Source: Candidatus Delongbacteria bacterium
GTDB lineage: Bacteria > Delongbacteria > UBA4055
DNA length: 7,994 nucleotides
Assembly (NCBI GenBank): GCA_016938535.1
Contig: JAFGUL010000232.1
Location: 1-7,994, forward strand
Direction of reading: 5' to 3'
Every line of letters begins with the position of its first letter. The stretch's first letter is position 1. The position numbers and the translations under genes are program-made. The notes beneath the pieces were generated by a model. That model was not told the DNA's origin, made no database searches, and was given only the letters and a program-made list of their open reading frames with translations. This document shows positions 1 to 6,089 of the stretch, in pieces.

Positions 1-629
1 ACTAATGCTTCTTCGCTCAATTGAGCGAGCACTACTACAATATCCGATTTTTCGTTAAGCTCTTTCAAGACAGGTCTGAGTTCGTCAAAAGCCGTTCCGA
101 TAATTATATCTTTCTCATTTAGGGCATCCATTCTGAAAAGATACTTGAAAGTGTTTATATAATTTACTCCTGTTACACCGACCTTGATGCCGTCTCTGGT
201 CTCAATTATTTTGTATTTTTCGATATTCATATCTTTGTCATCGAACATCAGATTAGCTGATACAAAGGGCAGTTTTCCGTAAAGATTCTTTTTGAAATAA
301 TTCATTCCGTTTATAAATTCCTGATGACCGATACACACCGCATCATAACCCATTTCAGGATAAACCGCAGACACGATGTCATCATCTGAAGGAGTAGGTC
401 TTCTGCTGAGCAGCCCCCCCGAATCTATAAATACTATGTTGTCGTGAACTGTTTTGAGGCTGTCAAAAACTGTTTTTCTTTCGGCAAGACCGCCGAGTCT
501 TTCAGCCGGTCAGCCGCAGTCCCTGAAATAACCGTTATTGCTGCCGCTGAAAACAACTGCTAAGGATTCAGAGTGGATCTTTATGCTCAATAAAAAAACG
601 ATAATGATAAATATATTCTTTCCTGCCAT
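1..629 (-). CDS. Candidate selenoprotein: exported metallophosphatase/5'-nucleotidase-like protein, CGU motif (3' end outside window)
   Basis: The frame opens at ATG 629-627, seven bases after a strong SD (GGAGGAG, 643-637), and stays open to the window edge for 209 codons except for one TGA at 512-510 (codon 40). Residues 1-24 form a signal peptide (Lys-4, hydrophobic 6-16, likely cleavage near 20-24), so the protein should act outside the cytoplasm. The mature start reads VVFSGSNNGYFRDCG-(UGA)-P, followed by RLGGLAER. From memory, a branch of metallophosphatase-like proteins has CGC then GGLARR here, so the UGA sits where Cys is expected. Later segments fit the same fold: VFIDSGG (about 67-73), YDAVCIGHQEF (about 96-106) and IKVGVTGV (about 149-156). 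The usual phosphatase ligands (DxH, GNHE) are altered, which suggests a redox or binding role rather than phosphoesterase activity. Selenocysteine is inferred from Cys alignment, continued family similarity past the UGA and a hairpin behind it. The alternative is a nonsense mutation or base error. Confidence 0.72.
481..509 (-). promoter_or_regulatory. Possible bacterial SECIS hairpin just after the UGA
   Basis: Two exclusive folds are visible directly downstream of the UGA. Fold A pairs UCGGC (496-492) with GCCGA (485-481) around the loop GGUCUU. The loop begins 18 nt after the UGA and starts with GG, which fits the bacterial SECIS rule as I recall it (guanine in the first loop positions, loop roughly 16-37 nt from UGA). 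Fold B pairs CGGC with GCCG and AAGAC with GUCUU (nine pairs, a UGA bulge at 504-502, loop UCGGCG). Fold B is probably more stable but puts its loop only 13 nt away. The region is also coding, so pairing may be partly accidental. Confidence 0.5.
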
Positions 630-667
630 ACCGGTACTCCTCCGCCGCTTAACATTTAAGTTTATGG

Positions 668-696
668 AATATATATAAATCTGCTTGTTAAGTCAA
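668..696 (-). promoter_or_regulatory. Sigma70-type promoter for the minus-strand candidate selenoprotein gene
   Basis: On the minus strand, TTGACT (696-691) is followed after exactly 17 nt by TATATT (673-668). Both hexamers match the consensus at five of six positions. Transcription would start near 660, giving a leader of about 30 nt that carries the SD at 643-637. A working promoter and SD argue that the UGA-containing gene is expressed rather than decayed. Confidence 0.6.
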
Positions 697-720
697 TCAT
701 TGAAGGAGCTAATTTACTAC

Positions 721-749
721 TTGATAAAACAGAATTAATTTCAGATATT
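721..749 (+). promoter_or_regulatory. Possible promoter for the GlmS-like gene
   Basis: TTGATA (721-726) and GATATT (744-749) are separated by 17 nt, matching the -35 and -10 consensus at five and four positions. The leader to the ATG at 792 would be about 35 nt, too short for a glmS ribozyme. It diverges from the minus-strand promoter at 668-696 within the same 162-bp intergenic region. The -10 element is weak, so the call is tentative. Confidence 0.4.
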
Positions 750-791
750 TAACGCGCTTTGATTTAAAATCTAAAATAACGGAGTGCTATT

Positions 792-3518
792 ATGCTTACT
801 TTATTGCAGGAAAAACTTAAAAAAATACCTGTTATAACTCTAAAGATCCCCGTTCCTGCTCTGGGATGCGGAGTTTTAGGGATGTCTTTTGCGAAAATGA
901 ACATAAATATGGGGAAATACGCTTCTCAGCTTCTCAAAAGTCTTGAGTATCGAGGCTATGACTCCACCGGAGCAGCGATTCAGGACGATAAAGGAAATAT
1001 AACTCTAAAAAAAGATGTTGGTGCTCCGTCAGAACTTGTGAACACTCTCGGCATTACCAAAATGAAGGGTAAAATATTTTGCGGTCAGGTCAGATGGGCT
1101 ACTTTTGGCTCGGTGAACAAGGTGAATGCCCAGCCGCACGAAGTTAAGTGTAAAAAGCACCTGTATGGTGCGCATAACGGAAATATCACGAACACAGGCT
1201 CGCTAAAAGAGTTTCTGACGAATCAGGGTCATAAGGTTCTCAGCGACAATGACGGAGAAATGCTTGTTCATACAGTGGAGCACTATTTTGATATGTATCT
1301 TGAAAAACACGAAGAAGAACTCCACAGCGACAGAGAGCTCAGAAGAGAATGTATGAAAGAGGCTATCCTGAGCGCTTCCGAAAGGGTTGTGGGATCATAC
1401 GCGGCGGTAATTGTTGATCCTGTTACCGAAATTTCTTATGCCATTAAGGCCGGAAGCAGCCTTTACGCCGGAAAAGGAACGATCGACGGCAACAATTATA
1501 TACTTCTATCATCAGATCTTACAGCTATATTAAAATTCACCAAAAAAGTTATAGACCTTAAAGAGGGTACATTCATAGAATATACAAGCGACGAATATCA
1601 GGTTTACAGCTTCAAGGACATAAGATGGAAGTATAAGGACGGAACGGTAAAAGAGATCAAAAAAGGGCAGAAGATAGATGTGCCGGTTTCAAGAAGCAAG
1701 CTCAGAGCAGAGGATACAGAACTTAATGCACCTTTTAAATTCTTCATGCATCAGGAGATCTTCAATCAGGTTGACAGTTCAAAAAAACTTATCGCTTTCT
1801 TCAACAGGGGCAGTGAAAGTACAAAGAGGATCAAGTCAATACTGGATAAAAATAAACTGATCGATTTCGTAAAACAAAGCTCTAAGAACATTTACAGGGA
1901 AGATACGCCGGAAGGGCAGAGGCAGTTGTTTGAAAAATTCAGGTCATCGAAAGAATACAAGAAGATACTCGATACTGTAAATAAGGATTTTTCAGAACTT
2001 TCAGACAGCATTAACAAGAAAGAGTTTATAAATACAGAATTTTTCTCTACTTACTCAAACATTTTTCTCGATATCATATCAGGTAATGAATATGTGAAAA
2101 ACAATATGCTTACCGCAAAAATACTTGATATCGGAGCTGAAATAAGAGAGCTCGATAAATTTCACGATCATGCAGACAGATTTGCAGAAACGATCTTCAA
2201 TGCATGGAAAGAACACAGAAGCATATACACCATCTCATGCGGTACATCTTATAACGCGACAAAAACTGCGGCAATATTTTTCAATGAGATTGCAGGCATT
2301 AAATTCAGTCCGATACTTCCCGGAAACTTCAGGGGACAGTATTCCAACTCAATTCGTGAGGGAGATGTGATCGTCGGGGTCAGCCAGAGCGGGGAGACTA
2401 AAGACCTGATAGATATCTTTAATGATATAGAATCTACCGGTGTTGAAGTTAAAAAGATCACCATTGTCAACAACGAAAATTCAACCCTGGCTCAGGAGAA
2501 AAGTGATTTCTATCTGCCTATTAAGTGCGGTCCGGAGATAGCTGTTCCCGCCACAAAAAGCTATATGAACCAGGTTCTTCTGTTCTATTACCTGGCCATA
2601 AAAGTAGGTGAATTCAAAATGGATCAGCTTAAAGGTTCAAAGGATATTGAAATAAAACGAAAAGAACTTGAAAGAAGGAAAGAAACACTCAATTACATTC
2701 CTGATCTTATAGAGGAGACTTTGAGGACTACCGAGTCGCAGACGGACAAAATGGCCGATTCATTATTTATGCAGCCCAGCATTCACATTCTGGCCACTAA
2801 GATCAGTTCTGTAGCTGAAGAGGGAGCACTTAAGATAAGAGAAACAGTTCTTAATCATACTCAGGGCATTGAAGGATCAGAATTCAAGCACGGTCCCAAT
2901 ACGATCCTGGGATTTAACACTATTTTCGGCACGGAAGATCTCGAATACTTCATAAAGTACAACAAAGACCTTATCGAGTATGCCATGGTCAGAGCTCATA
3001 AAGAAAAACTCAGCGAAAAAGAGACAACGAAACTTATATCCGACCTCAGCTCTTATATATTCGAGCCTGTAAAACCCTTCAATATTCTTCCCAAAGCCAA
3101 AAAAATATTTGAGGACGCTATTAAAAAATTCAATTTCGTTGAGAACCTTGATACTAATTACCCGCTAATATTTCTTACAGGACCTGAACCGAGAGATGTG
3201 AATCTGACGATCTCACAGATAAACACCCATAAGATCAGAGGTGCAAACACTTATCTTATCGCAGAAGCCAATGATGATCTTGTCAGCAACTGCCTTTCGG
3301 GACAGAGCGGAAACAGGCATTACGAATTTGTTTATGTTAAACTACCTAAAACTGACGATACGCTGCTTTCTACATTCTCGAGCATAGTGGTTTTACAGTC
3401 TCTTGCACTTAAGATGAGCGTTAAGAAAATGAAATATCTTAACAAGCTTCACATTCCTCTACATGGAGTACATCCTGATGTTCCGAAAAATGTATCTAAA
3501 AGTATAACTGTTGATTAA
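792..3518 (+). CDS. Enlarged GlmS-like glutamine amidotransferase/sugar isomerase
   Basis: GlmS makes glucosamine-6-phosphate from fructose-6-phosphate and glutamine in the cytoplasm. Here a class II glutaminase domain (about 26-275) has Cys-26 as the expected nucleophile, EYRGYDSTG (52-60), RWAT (101-104), the oxyanion-hole pair Asn-129/Gly-130 and Asp-154. Two SIS domains follow: SCGTSY (482-487) and SQSGET (531-536) in SIS1; EEGALKIRE with Glu-684, FKHGP with His-700, and terminal SKSITVD with Lys-903 in SIS2. These match E. coli Glu-488, His-504 and Lys-603, so isomerase chemistry looks intact. The protein is about 300 residues longer than the usual 600-610. Extra length lies in a 25-residue N-terminal leader, about 110 residues before SIS1 and about 75 inside SIS2. 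The ATG at 792 has GGAG at 781-784, and no start codon lies directly before Cys-26. RWATHG reads RWATFG and NAHPH reads NAQPH. It may be the cell's GlmS or a specialised paralog. Confidence 0.85.
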   Translation: MLTLLQEKLKKIPVITLKIPVPALGCGVLGMSFAKMNINMGKYASQLLKSLEYRGYDSTGAAIQDDKGNITLKKDVGAPSELVNTLGITKMKGKIFCGQVRWATFGSVNKVNAQPHEVKCKKHLYGAHNGNITNTGSLKEFLTNQGHKVLSDNDGEMLVHTVEHYFDMYLEKHEEELHSDRELRRECMKEAILSASERVVGSYAAVIVDPVTEISYAIKAGSSLYAGKGTIDGNNYILLSSDLTAILKFTKKVIDLKEGTFIEYTSDEYQVYSFKDIRWKYKDGTVKEIKKGQKIDVPVSRSKLRAEDTELNAPFKFFMHQEIFNQVDSSKKLIAFFNRGSESTKRIKSILDKNKLIDFVKQSSKNIYREDTPEGQRQLFEKFRSSKEYKKILDTVNKDFSELSDSINKKEFINTEFFSTYSNIFLDIISGNEYVKNNMLTAKILDIGAEIRELDKFHDHADRFAETIFNAWKEHRSIYTISCGTSYNATKTAAIFFNEIAGIKFSPILPGNFRGQYSNSIREGDVIVGVSQSGETKDLIDIFNDIESTGVEVKKITIVNNENSTLAQEKSDFYLPIKCGPEIAVPATKSYMNQVLLFYYLAIKVGEFKMDQLKGSKDIEIKRKELERRKETLNYIPDLIEETLRTTESQTDKMADSLFMQPSIHILATKISSVAEEGALKIRETVLNHTQGIEGSEFKHGPNTILGFNTIFGTEDLEYFIKYNKDLIEYAMVRAHKEKLSEKETTKLISDLSSYIFEPVKPFNILPKAKKIFEDAIKKFNFVENLDTNYPLIFLTGPEPRDVNLTISQINTHKIRGANTYLIAEANDDLVSNCLSGQSGNRHYEFVYVKLPKTDDTLLSTFSSIVVLQSLALKMSVKKMKYLNKLHIPLHGVHPDVPKNVSKSITVD

Positions 3519-3544
3519 ATAATTCTTTAAAACAGAATTTTTTG

Positions 3545-3576
3545 AAGACGGCTCAGATGTGGCCGTCTTTTTTTTT
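3545..3576 (+). terminator. Intrinsic terminator after the GlmS-like gene
   Basis: AAGACGGC (3545-3552) pairs perfectly with GCCGTCTT (3562-3569) around a 9-nt loop, and a run of nine T closes it (3568-3576). It lies 26 bp after the stop codon and ends the glmS-like unit as a single-gene transcript. Confidence 0.92.
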
Positions 3577-3733
3577 CTGGTTTTTATTATTATCGATAAA
3601 GATACGAAAACGAAATTAAAAATCGATTATAGAACAGTTAACAGAAATTAAAACGCAGAATTTGGTTCGCTCAATAAGTTGACAGGTTATTCACAAAATA
3701 ATTCACAAAGCAATTACTATATCAGACATATAC

Positions 3734-3750
3734 CATAATATATATTACAT
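3734..3750. repeat. A/T palindrome, copy 1 (imperfect)
   Basis: CATAATATATATTA, then CAT. The first 14 bases are identical to copy 2 at 3805-3818. The palindrome is imperfect at its right end. Such a paired site could be an operator or only low-complexity A/T sequence. Confidence 0.35.
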
Positions 3751-3804
3751 ACAGTATGAATAGACAATAATACGCCCAAAACAGCTTAGCTACAAGCGAT
3801 GTCG

Positions 3805-3820
3805 CATAATATATATTATG
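3805..3820. repeat. A/T palindrome, copy 2 (perfect 16-mer)
   Basis: CATAATATATATTATG is its own reverse complement over 16 bases. It repeats the core of 3734-3747 at a distance of 71 bp. The secG promoter starts over 200 bp downstream, so direct control of secG would need a distant effect. Confidence 0.4.
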
Positions 3821-4026
3821 TAAACTAACAACTGTGTTTTTCGGGTTTTCTGTCAGTTTTGGGGTTTTCGCATAAGTATGTTCCCTATCAGTATAATATT
3901 TCTTTAGATAAGTGCATTGATAATAGGAAATACTGTTTTAATCAGTTTTCAATATCATTTTAGTCTATTTTTGATTATCTGTTTTGCATTCCTTATCTCT
4001 GGTTAAACAAATCGTTTTGAAAACAA

Positions 4027-4057
4027 TTGACAAAACGAACAATATTTGTTAAATTTG
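4027..4057 (+). promoter_or_regulatory. secG / tRNA-Leu promoter
   Basis: TTGACA (4027-4032), a perfect -35, is followed after 17 nt by TAAATT (4050-4055). The same bases read TTG-N20-TAAATTTG, the Bacteroidetes-style pattern (TAnnTTTG). The following GCAC is shared with the phoH promoter at 4661-4693. The secG leader would be about 30 nt. Confidence 0.72.
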
Positions 4058-4094
4058 CACTTCGTAAAAATTGAAATAAAAATAGGGATATATA

Positions 4095-4526
4095 ATGTAC
4101 GGTTTACTTCTATTCATTTTCGTCGTGAACACCTTCTTTCTGATGATAGCAATTCTTATGCAGTCAGATAAAAGCAGCGGACTCTCAAGCACATTCGGCG
4201 GGGTCAGCGGTGCCGCATCTTCAACTTTCGGAACAAGGGAAACAGTTTCTTTCCTTCATAAACTTACTATAGTGCTTACTACCTCTTTTTTCGTATTGGC
4301 AATAGTTATAGGTTTAATGTCAAAAGCTGAATTCGGCGGTAATAATAATGTAGAACAAAGTGTAATATTACAGAAAAATTCCGAAATGCCTGTAAGCGGT
4401 CTTCAGCCCCTTGATCAAAAACTTGATCTTCCCGTGCAGGAAGAAACTGTTCCAGTTGGATCAGAAGAAACAACTGTGCCAGTTACAGAACCTGAACCGG
4501 CAGAAGCAGGTACTACAGAAGAATAA
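4095..4526 (+). CDS. secG: Preprotein translocase subunit SecG
   Basis: SecG is the small, non-essential accessory subunit of the SecYEG inner-membrane channel and helps SecA-driven export. The 143-residue product has the expected two hydrophobic spans (about 3-22 and 56-75). Between them lies the family's conserved cytoplasmic loop: LMQSDKSSGLSSTFGG (21-36), then a Ser/Ala/Gly stretch and STFGTRE (43-49). After the second span comes an unusually long tail (about 78-143), acidic and rich in Pro, Thr, Val and Glu, with no resemblance I can name; most SecG proteins have 75-110 residues. The ATG follows AGGGA (4084-4088) by six bases. The stop codon at 4524-4526 is one base from the tRNA-Leu gene, so the two are co-transcribed from the promoter at 4027. 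Confidence 0.93.
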   Translation: MYGLLLFIFVVNTFFLMIAILMQSDKSSGLSSTFGGVSGAASSTFGTRETVSFLHKLTIVLTTSFFVLAIVIGLMSKAEFGGNNNVEQSVILQKNSEMPVSGLQPLDQKLDLPVQEETVPVGSEETTVPVTEPEPAEAGTTEE

Positions 4527-4527
4527 T

Positions 4528-4609
4528 GCTGAAGTGGTGGAAATGGTAGACACACCATCTTGAGGGGGTGGCGCCTTCGGGTGTAGGAGTTCAAGTCTCC
4601 TCTTCAGCA
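4528..4609 (+). tRNA. tRNA-Leu, anticodon GAG
   Basis: Acceptor strands GCTGAAG and CTTCAGC pair over seven bases with discriminator A (4609). The D arm contains GTGG...GGTAGACAC. The anticodon stem CCATC/GGTGG encloses loop TTGAGGG, with GAG as anticodon, reading CUC and CUU. A long variable arm (CGCC-TTCG-GGTG) marks the class II leucine type. The T arm is AGGAG-TTCAAGT-CTCCT. CCA is not encoded (CAA follows), so it must be added enzymatically. It lies directly after secG and is followed by a terminator, so it depends on the secG promoter and on processing of that transcript. Confidence 0.96.
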
Positions 4610-4610
4610 C

Positions 4611-4636
4611 AAAGGCCTTTTTTAAGGCCTTTTTTT
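4611..4636 (+). terminator. Intrinsic terminator after tRNA-Leu
   Basis: AAAGGCCTT (4611-4619) pairs with AAGGCCTTT (4624-4632) around TTTT, followed by more T to 4636. It begins two bases after the tRNA and closes the secG-tRNA unit. Confidence 0.9.
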
Positions 4637-4660
4637 ATTGTCAAAAAAAATTTAATCGTA

Positions 4661-4693
4661 TTGAATATCGTTTCTTTTTGTCGTAAATTGCAC
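4661..4693 (+). promoter_or_regulatory. phoH-hflX promoter
   Basis: TTGAAT (4661-4666), 17 nt, then TAAATT (4684-4689) followed by GCAC. This has the same hexamer spacing, the same -10 and the same GCAC as the secG promoter. With a start near 4697 the leader would be only about 20 nt and carry the SD GGGAGG at 4705-4710. Confidence 0.65.
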
Positions 4694-4714
4694 ATAAATT
4701 ATTTGGGAGGTAAA

Positions 4715-6067
4715 ATGGCAGGCAAAACATTTATACTGGACACTAATGTACTTTTACATGATTTTAACTGTCTTAAGGCTTTTGATGATAACGATATAGG
4801 CATCCCGATAACTGTACTCGAAGAACTTGACGAATTCAAGAAAGGTCATGATCAGCTCAATTTCAATGCAAGAGAGATCACAAGGCAGATTGACGAACTT
4901 TCAGGCGGAGAAAACGGAGCGCATAAAGCCCTTTTCAAAAAAGGAATATCTCTGGGTGAAGGAATGGGAAAAGTATTCGTACTTACTGATGTTAAATTCA
5001 GGGAAGGATTTAAAGATAAATTCGTTTCAGGCAAAGAAGATCATCACATACTGGCTGCCTGCTTCAATTATTCACTGGATAATCCGGAAAAAGAAGTAGT
5101 TTTTGTTACTAAAGATGTGAATTTAAGACTAAAAGCAAGAGCATTAGAGCTCAGTTCCCGTGACTATCAGATAGGGAATGTTAAAAGTGCTGATGATCTT
5201 TTCACCGGTGTTGAAACCATGGAGGATATTGACGAGAGCACTATCAATGTACTTTATTCAAAAAAGAAGATCGGGGTAGAGGAATTTAAAAAAGACCCTG
5301 ATTCTGAAGCTATTTCATTAAAGCCTAATCAGTACTTTATTCTTAAATCCAATGAAAAATCCGCTCTTGCCCGTTATGATCACTTTGAAAATATTGTAAG
5401 TCTGGTGGAACCGAAAGAGGTTTTCGGTATAAAATCAAGAAATTCCGAGCAGACTTTCGCTATCAACGCCCTTACAGATGACAGGATCAGGCTTGTAACA
5501 ATATCCGGTACAGCAGGAACAGGAAAAACGCTTCTTGCGCTTGCCGCCGCGCTCGAAAGCAGGAAAGGATATAAACAGATCTATCTGAGCAGACCGATAG
5601 TTCCGTTAAGCAACAAAGATATCGGATATCTGCCGGGTACAGCCCAAAATAAGATCGAACCCTATATGCAGCCTCTCTACGATAATCTCCAGTTCATTCA
5701 GAACAATTTCAACGAAGGTTCGGACAAGTATGAAATGATCGATGAATTACAGAAAAGAGAAAAGCTTATAATATCACCACTTGCGTACATAAGGGGCAGA
5801 ACTTTAAGTAATGTATATTTTATTGTTGATGAAGCTCAAAACCTCTCCCCTCACGAAGTTAAAACGATCGTAACGAGGGCCGGTGAAGGAACGAAAGTGG
5901 TTTTTACAGGCGATCTTTATCAGATAGATTCTCCGTACCTCGATTCTGAATCCAGCGGACTTGCCTACCTTATAGACAGACTGGAAAATCAGGAGCTGTG
6001 TGCTCATGTTACATTAAAAAAAGGCGAAAGGTCAGTTCTTTCCGAACTTGCATCCAAACTATTATAA
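4715..6067 (+). CDS. PIN-PhoH protein: nuclease-like domain fused to PhoH ATPase
   Basis: The 450-residue product has the two-domain layout of bacterial PhoH2/YlaK proteins (about 440 residues). An N-terminal PIN domain (about 4-150) shows the expected acidic ligands: Asp-9 in FILDTN, Glu-36/37 in VLEELDEF, Asp-109 in EDHH and Asp-134 in FVTKDVNLR. The PhoH ATPase domain (about 240-450) has Walker A GTAGTGKT (265-272), Walker B FIVDEAQN (369-376), FTGD (397-400) and KGERS (436-440). Mycobacterial PhoH2 is reported to be an RNA helicase and ribonuclease; cytoplasmic RNA processing is the likely role here by family. The start at 4715 is chosen because GGGAGG (4705-4710) precedes it and the protein begins in the conserved PIN strand. 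The frame is open further upstream, but that part overlaps the tRNA and terminator. hflX follows after 22 bp. I see no small antitoxin gene beside it. Confidence 0.92.
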   Translation: MAGKTFILDTNVLLHDFNCLKAFDDNDIGIPITVLEELDEFKKGHDQLNFNAREITRQIDELSGGENGAHKALFKKGISLGEGMGKVFVLTDVKFREGFKDKFVSGKEDHHILAACFNYSLDNPEKEVVFVTKDVNLRLKARALELSSRDYQIGNVKSADDLFTGVETMEDIDESTINVLYSKKKIGVEEFKKDPDSEAISLKPNQYFILKSNEKSALARYDHFENIVSLVEPKEVFGIKSRNSEQTFAINALTDDRIRLVTISGTAGTGKTLLALAAALESRKGYKQIYLSRPIVPLSNKDIGYLPGTAQNKIEPYMQPLYDNLQFIQNNFNEGSDKYEMIDELQKREKLIISPLAYIRGRTLSNVYFIVDEAQNLSPHEVKTIVTRAGEGTKVVFTGDLYQIDSPYLDSESSGLAYLIDRLENQELCAHVTLKKGERSVLSELASKLL

Positions 6068-6089
6068 TTAATTTTTTCAGGAAATTTGA

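Larger units (their letters stand above)
3577..4026. other. About 450-bp A/T-rich intergenic region with no recognisable gene
   Basis: I find only reading frames of a few codons here (for example an ATG at 3756 that stops after four codons) and no tRNA or recognised RNA family. It holds two copies of an A/T palindrome (separate entries), two GGGTTTTC repeats (3843-3850 and 3862-3869, 19 bp apart), and two TTCACA-containing DnaA-box-like sites (3687-3695, 3699-3707). It ends at the secG promoter. An unannotated small RNA cannot be excluded. Confidence 0.6.

Noticed and set aside
414..420. Run of seven C (Gly-Gly codons on the minus strand) as a frameshift or phase-variation site
   Set aside because: The segments before and after the run are in the same frame and both look like the same family, so no indel is needed.
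510..512. UGA read as Trp or Gly through a changed genetic code
   Set aside because: No other frame in the window (about 2,100 codons) has an in-frame UGA, TGG is used for Trp, and relatives as I recall them have Cys at this position.
750..791. glmS ribozyme or other riboswitch upstream of the GlmS-like gene
   Set aside because: The leader is about 35-40 nt and has no room for the ribozyme fold.
2249..2473. 74-codon antisense frame within the GlmS-like gene
   Set aside because: It is a shadow of the SIS1 coding sequence with no independent start signals.
3687..3707. Two DnaA-box-like sites (TTATTCACA and TAATTCACA) as an origin of replication
   Set aside because: Only two sites, one of them off consensus, no further boxes on either strand nearby, and no dnaA, dnaN or gidA-type neighbours.
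3679..3707. TTGACA at 3679-3684 as a promoter within the long intergenic region
   Set aside because: No acceptable -10 lies 16-18 nt downstream.
4568..4714. In-frame N-terminal extension of the PhoH-type gene by 49 codons from a GTG
   Set aside because: It begins inside the tRNA-Leu gene and crosses its terminator and the next promoter. A strong SD and the conserved PIN start are at 4715.
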